NCBI RefSeq assembly: GCF_947242115.1
Contig: NC_074716.1
Location: 44,139,139 to 44,203,138, forward strand
From: Biomphalaria glabrata
Lineage: Eukaryota; Mollusca; Gastropoda; Planorbidae
DNA length: 64,000 nucleotides
Reading direction: 5' to 3'
The translations under genes were made by a program, and so were the position numbers. The notes beneath the pieces were generated by a model. That model worked only from the letters and a program-made list of their open reading frames with translations. It ran no database searches and was not told the origin of the DNA. Each line of letters starts with the position of its first letter. Position 1 is the first letter of the stretch. Positions 61,392 through 64,000 of this stretch are shown piece after piece.

Positions 61392-62179
61392 TTGCGCCCA
61401 ATTAATATAGTTCAGAAGAAACTACAAAAGTCTGGACTGCATATACGGGCAGCAGCTAAAGAAATTAGTACCCTTCTTTCATGCTTTCTGCAAAATGATG
61501 AAAAACTGACTAATACCCAATCCATCGAAAAAGGAAAAGAAGGTAGTGAATACTATGGATTCCCTGTAATCAAAACAACTAGAAGAAAGAAAAGACTTGA
61601 TGGGAAGTTGAGTTCTAATGTAGGACTGTCAATAGAACTGCAATTCAAACGTGTTGCGACAGAAGTGCTGGACAGATTTCATATGGAGATGAAGGGCAGA
61701 TTTCAAAGGCTGGAAAGAAAATGGATACCTTTGGGTTTCTTCTTGAACCAAGACACTTGTTAGACGAAGACCCGCTTATGACTAACTGTGCTACTTTTCC
61801 TGTTTGTATGATGAAATAAATGGCAAATCGCTTTTTCAATGATGTCATTGATGCACGAGCACTTGTCATCAACAAACCAGTAATACAATCACCAATAGAC
61901 ATATTTAGGTAAAAAGGCTATATATGGTAATTACGTGTGCTCAAACTTTGCAACCTCTTCCGAATACCGCTAACTCAGGCCACTTCCATTACGTCATGTG
62001 AGAGATCATTCTCAAAGCTCAAGCTCATCAAAAACTATCTCAGGAGCACAATGACACAAGAAAGACTTATCATGGCTTTAATGTCAGTGAAGTCACAAAT
62101 ACTAGAAAGTATCGATGTAGTTGATGTTATAGATGTCTTTGCTGCACAGAATGCACGACGTGAAGCGATATCAATTTAG
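61392..62179 (+). pseudogene. hAT transposase remnant
   Basis: Two plus-strand frames. The first (61392-61763) reads KLQKSGLHIRAAAKEISTLL and later IELQFKRVATEVLDRFHMEM, as in the middle of hAT transposases of the ZMYM1-like group. The second (61937-62179) holds the C-terminal dimerisation domain: IPLTQATSITSCERSFSKLK, then RSTMTQERLIMALMSV. Stops and frame changes lie between (about 61764-61936), and the N-terminal BED finger and first catalytic part are absent, so it cannot encode an active enzyme. Confidence 0.85.
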
Positions 62180-62400
62180 ATTTGTCACTTGTGCATTATT
62201 TAACTAATAAACAACGGTATTATTCATTAAAAGAGTCTTGATTACTTTTTGATAAGTTTACTAATATACTGAACCAATTTGATTTGGGGCTTATATATTT
62301 TTGCGTACATTATCCCATGTCATATGTCGAATGTCAAAATACAAGGGGCCCCCAAAGAGGTCAATCCCCCCGGGCCCCCAAATCCCTAGTTACGCCCCTG

Positions 62401-62415
62401 CTCTCTCTCTCTCTT

Positions 62416-62491
<76 letters not shown>

Positions 62492-62569
62492 TCCTTAGGT
62501 CTCGAAAGACAATGGATGCGCACAGATGAGTCACTGGCATTGGTTTCGTCTTGAGACGGGGGCAGAATC

Positions 62570-62620
<51 letters not shown>
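62401..62620. repeat. Microsatellites (CT)n, (AT)n and (GA)n
   Basis: CT at 62401-62414, AT at about 62420-62488, GA at 62572-62620. Open frames through these runs are artefacts. Confidence 0.9.
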
Positions 62621-62624
<4 letters not shown>

Positions 62625-64000
62625 AGAATATAAAATATAATAATAACATTGATAGTTCAGTTCTATATAACCTGGTGTTTGACTTTGAACGTATTTCGTT
62701 TACTAAAGACTGAACAGCAGACAACCAAGACACTTACTAAATGTGACCTCTAGACAAGTCAGAATAACTTCCAGAATCTTCGCCAGATACTCGACGTTTG
62801 TCACAGATCTATTATACTCTATATTTATTTAGCATTTTTTTTTTACAAAGTCTGTTTAAATTACACAAGTACCCGGGGTCTGCACATATCTTGGATATTA
62901 TCAAATATCATTTTGATGCTAATAGATCATCAGTAAAAACTAGGGAAAGAATAAAGTGAGTCACATACATTGGACAGACAGACCTTGATTAGACACAGTA
63001 TGTGGAAGCCCCGGGGAACACATCTTTTGATGATGGATGAAGATACTTAGATCTCAAAGCATGGTATATTTTAGAAGAAAGAAATAGAGAATTTGTAAAT
63101 TTAATATCGATTTCCTTTTAAAAAAAATATTTAATATGCATATTTTAGTTTAATAAAGTGTATATTTTTTATTTTGTGTGTGTGTAAGAGGGGGGGGGGT
63201 AAGGCTCTTAGTAGACGCACTGTCGTAAATCTGGAGCTGTATTTACTTATTCCGAGCATGCTACATGAGTACACTCATAGACTTATATCTAGACTGGAAA
63301 CCGGCAATAAATTCTTATCCACGATTGATCGATTCACAGACCTATACATATATAGATTTTATGTATGTAAACTCTTTTATCAGGCTCTTAGGGGAGTCGC
63401 CCCAATCAATTTTTTCTATCTTAGAAAAGTAATGATCATTAATTTTCAAAGTTAAGAAATAATGCAAAATCATTTCTCGGATATTCACGCAAATATATGA
63501 AACAAAGCCATTTCCTGTTTGTTTCCATTGAGATAATGTTTCAAAGCCTTTGTGTCCTTAGAATAAGAAGATTGCAGTATTTCTTATGGCTAAACAGACC
63601 TACTTTTGACCTACATATTTTGCCACATTCTACCCAGACAAAGCCACGTTAGGGACCCCAAAAGAAAATTACTGATAACGACAGGCGAAGAGTGGAAATA
63701 GACAGGCGAATATAATACGACTTTTTTTAGCTATGATAAGTAGATTCTAATCAATCGACCACGGACTAAAATTGGAACAAATATTAAAAGTACCGAAAAA
63801 TTCCGTCTAATATGTAAAATGTTCATGTAATCTGATCAGCAGTCCGTTAAGGAAAATAAATGATAGTATATCAATGAAGTCTACATGAACAATATCAAGT
63901 GATTATATTTTAATAAAGCAGCAGACCTTTTTCTTAGCTATATATTCTCTGTTATCACTTAACTAACAGATTTGATTATGAATGATACAAAATAATATTC
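62621..64000. other. No gene seen to the right edge
   Basis: AT-rich spacer with a short TG/G run near 63175-63200. No exon, RNA gene or repeat recognised. Confidence 0.4.

Larger units (their letters stand above)
59569..62400 (+). mobile_element. hAT DNA transposon, decayed, with nested insertions
   Basis: Left end CAGTGGCGTAACTAAAGGGG and right end (inverted) CAGGGGCGTAACTAGGGATT. Both sides are flanked by CTCTCTCT, which is uninformative because it sits in a CT repeat. Subterminal words GGGCCCCCAAA match the MITEs at 20815 and 52850, so this copy shows the likely parent family. The transposase remnant is at 61392-62179. The left half has been filled by an LTR remnant (60159-61327) and a MITE (60285-60722). 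Length is 2832 bases including the insertions. Confidence 0.75.

Noticed and set aside
62284-62733. Frames rich in IYIYIY and SLSLSL
   Set aside because: Translations of AT and GA microsatellites.

Overview
This is a gene-poor, AT-rich, repeat-dense stretch of an animal nuclear genome. GT-AG introns, a U2 snRNA fragment, a SERINC gene and two IAP genes (BIR plus C-terminal RING) establish a metazoan. The mix of tRNA-derived SINEs, LINE 3' ends, hAT-type MITEs, Ty3-type LTR elements and long runs of the motif TCTAGATC looks most like a heterobranch snail of the Biomphalaria/Bulinus kind. That last step is inference from repeat style, not a database match.

Host genes. (1) 354-4856, minus strand: five exons of a serine incorporator (SERINC), continuing past the left edge, with the N-terminal exon not identified. 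A proline-rich exon-like segment at 5719-5973 lies upstream in a compatible splice phase. (2) 16296-21511, plus strand: a six-exon IAP gene of 352 residues, with an acidic/serine-rich N-terminus, one BIR (split by an intron) and a RING. (3) 39090-42269, plus strand: a second IAP gene, five coding exons and 296 residues, with an unsplit BIR, a UBA domain and a RING. It has a TATA box and a likely non-coding first exon about 750 bases upstream. The two IAP genes point the same way and are about 17.6 kb apart. They are probably diverged members of an expanded family that limits caspase activity and ubiquitinates death and immune-signalling proteins.

Mobile DNA fills most of the rest. Two near-identical Ty3-type LTR elements (6938-11238 and 28771-33059, both minus) flank the first IAP gene. 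A third LTR element (44263-51095) has a gag-like frame and only a small piece of pol. A fourth (53606-57865) has 981-base LTRs that look identical, yet has no recognisable coding sequence. A remnant of a fifth (60159-61327) lies inside a decayed hAT DNA transposon (59569-62400), together with a hAT-type MITE carrying a perfect 8-base target duplication. LINE 3' fragments, three SINE families, MITEs, minisatellites (24, 24, 31 and 44 bases) and microsatellites account for much of the remainder.

I saw no wholly new gene system. The points most worth following are the IAP pair with different architectures, the young direct repeats flanking one of them, the coding-free LTR element with apparently identical LTRs, the proline-rich phase 0-0 exon beside SERINC, and the U2/LINE junction. 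Exon limits come from reading splice signals and reading-frame phase by eye, and copy limits of old repeats are approximate.
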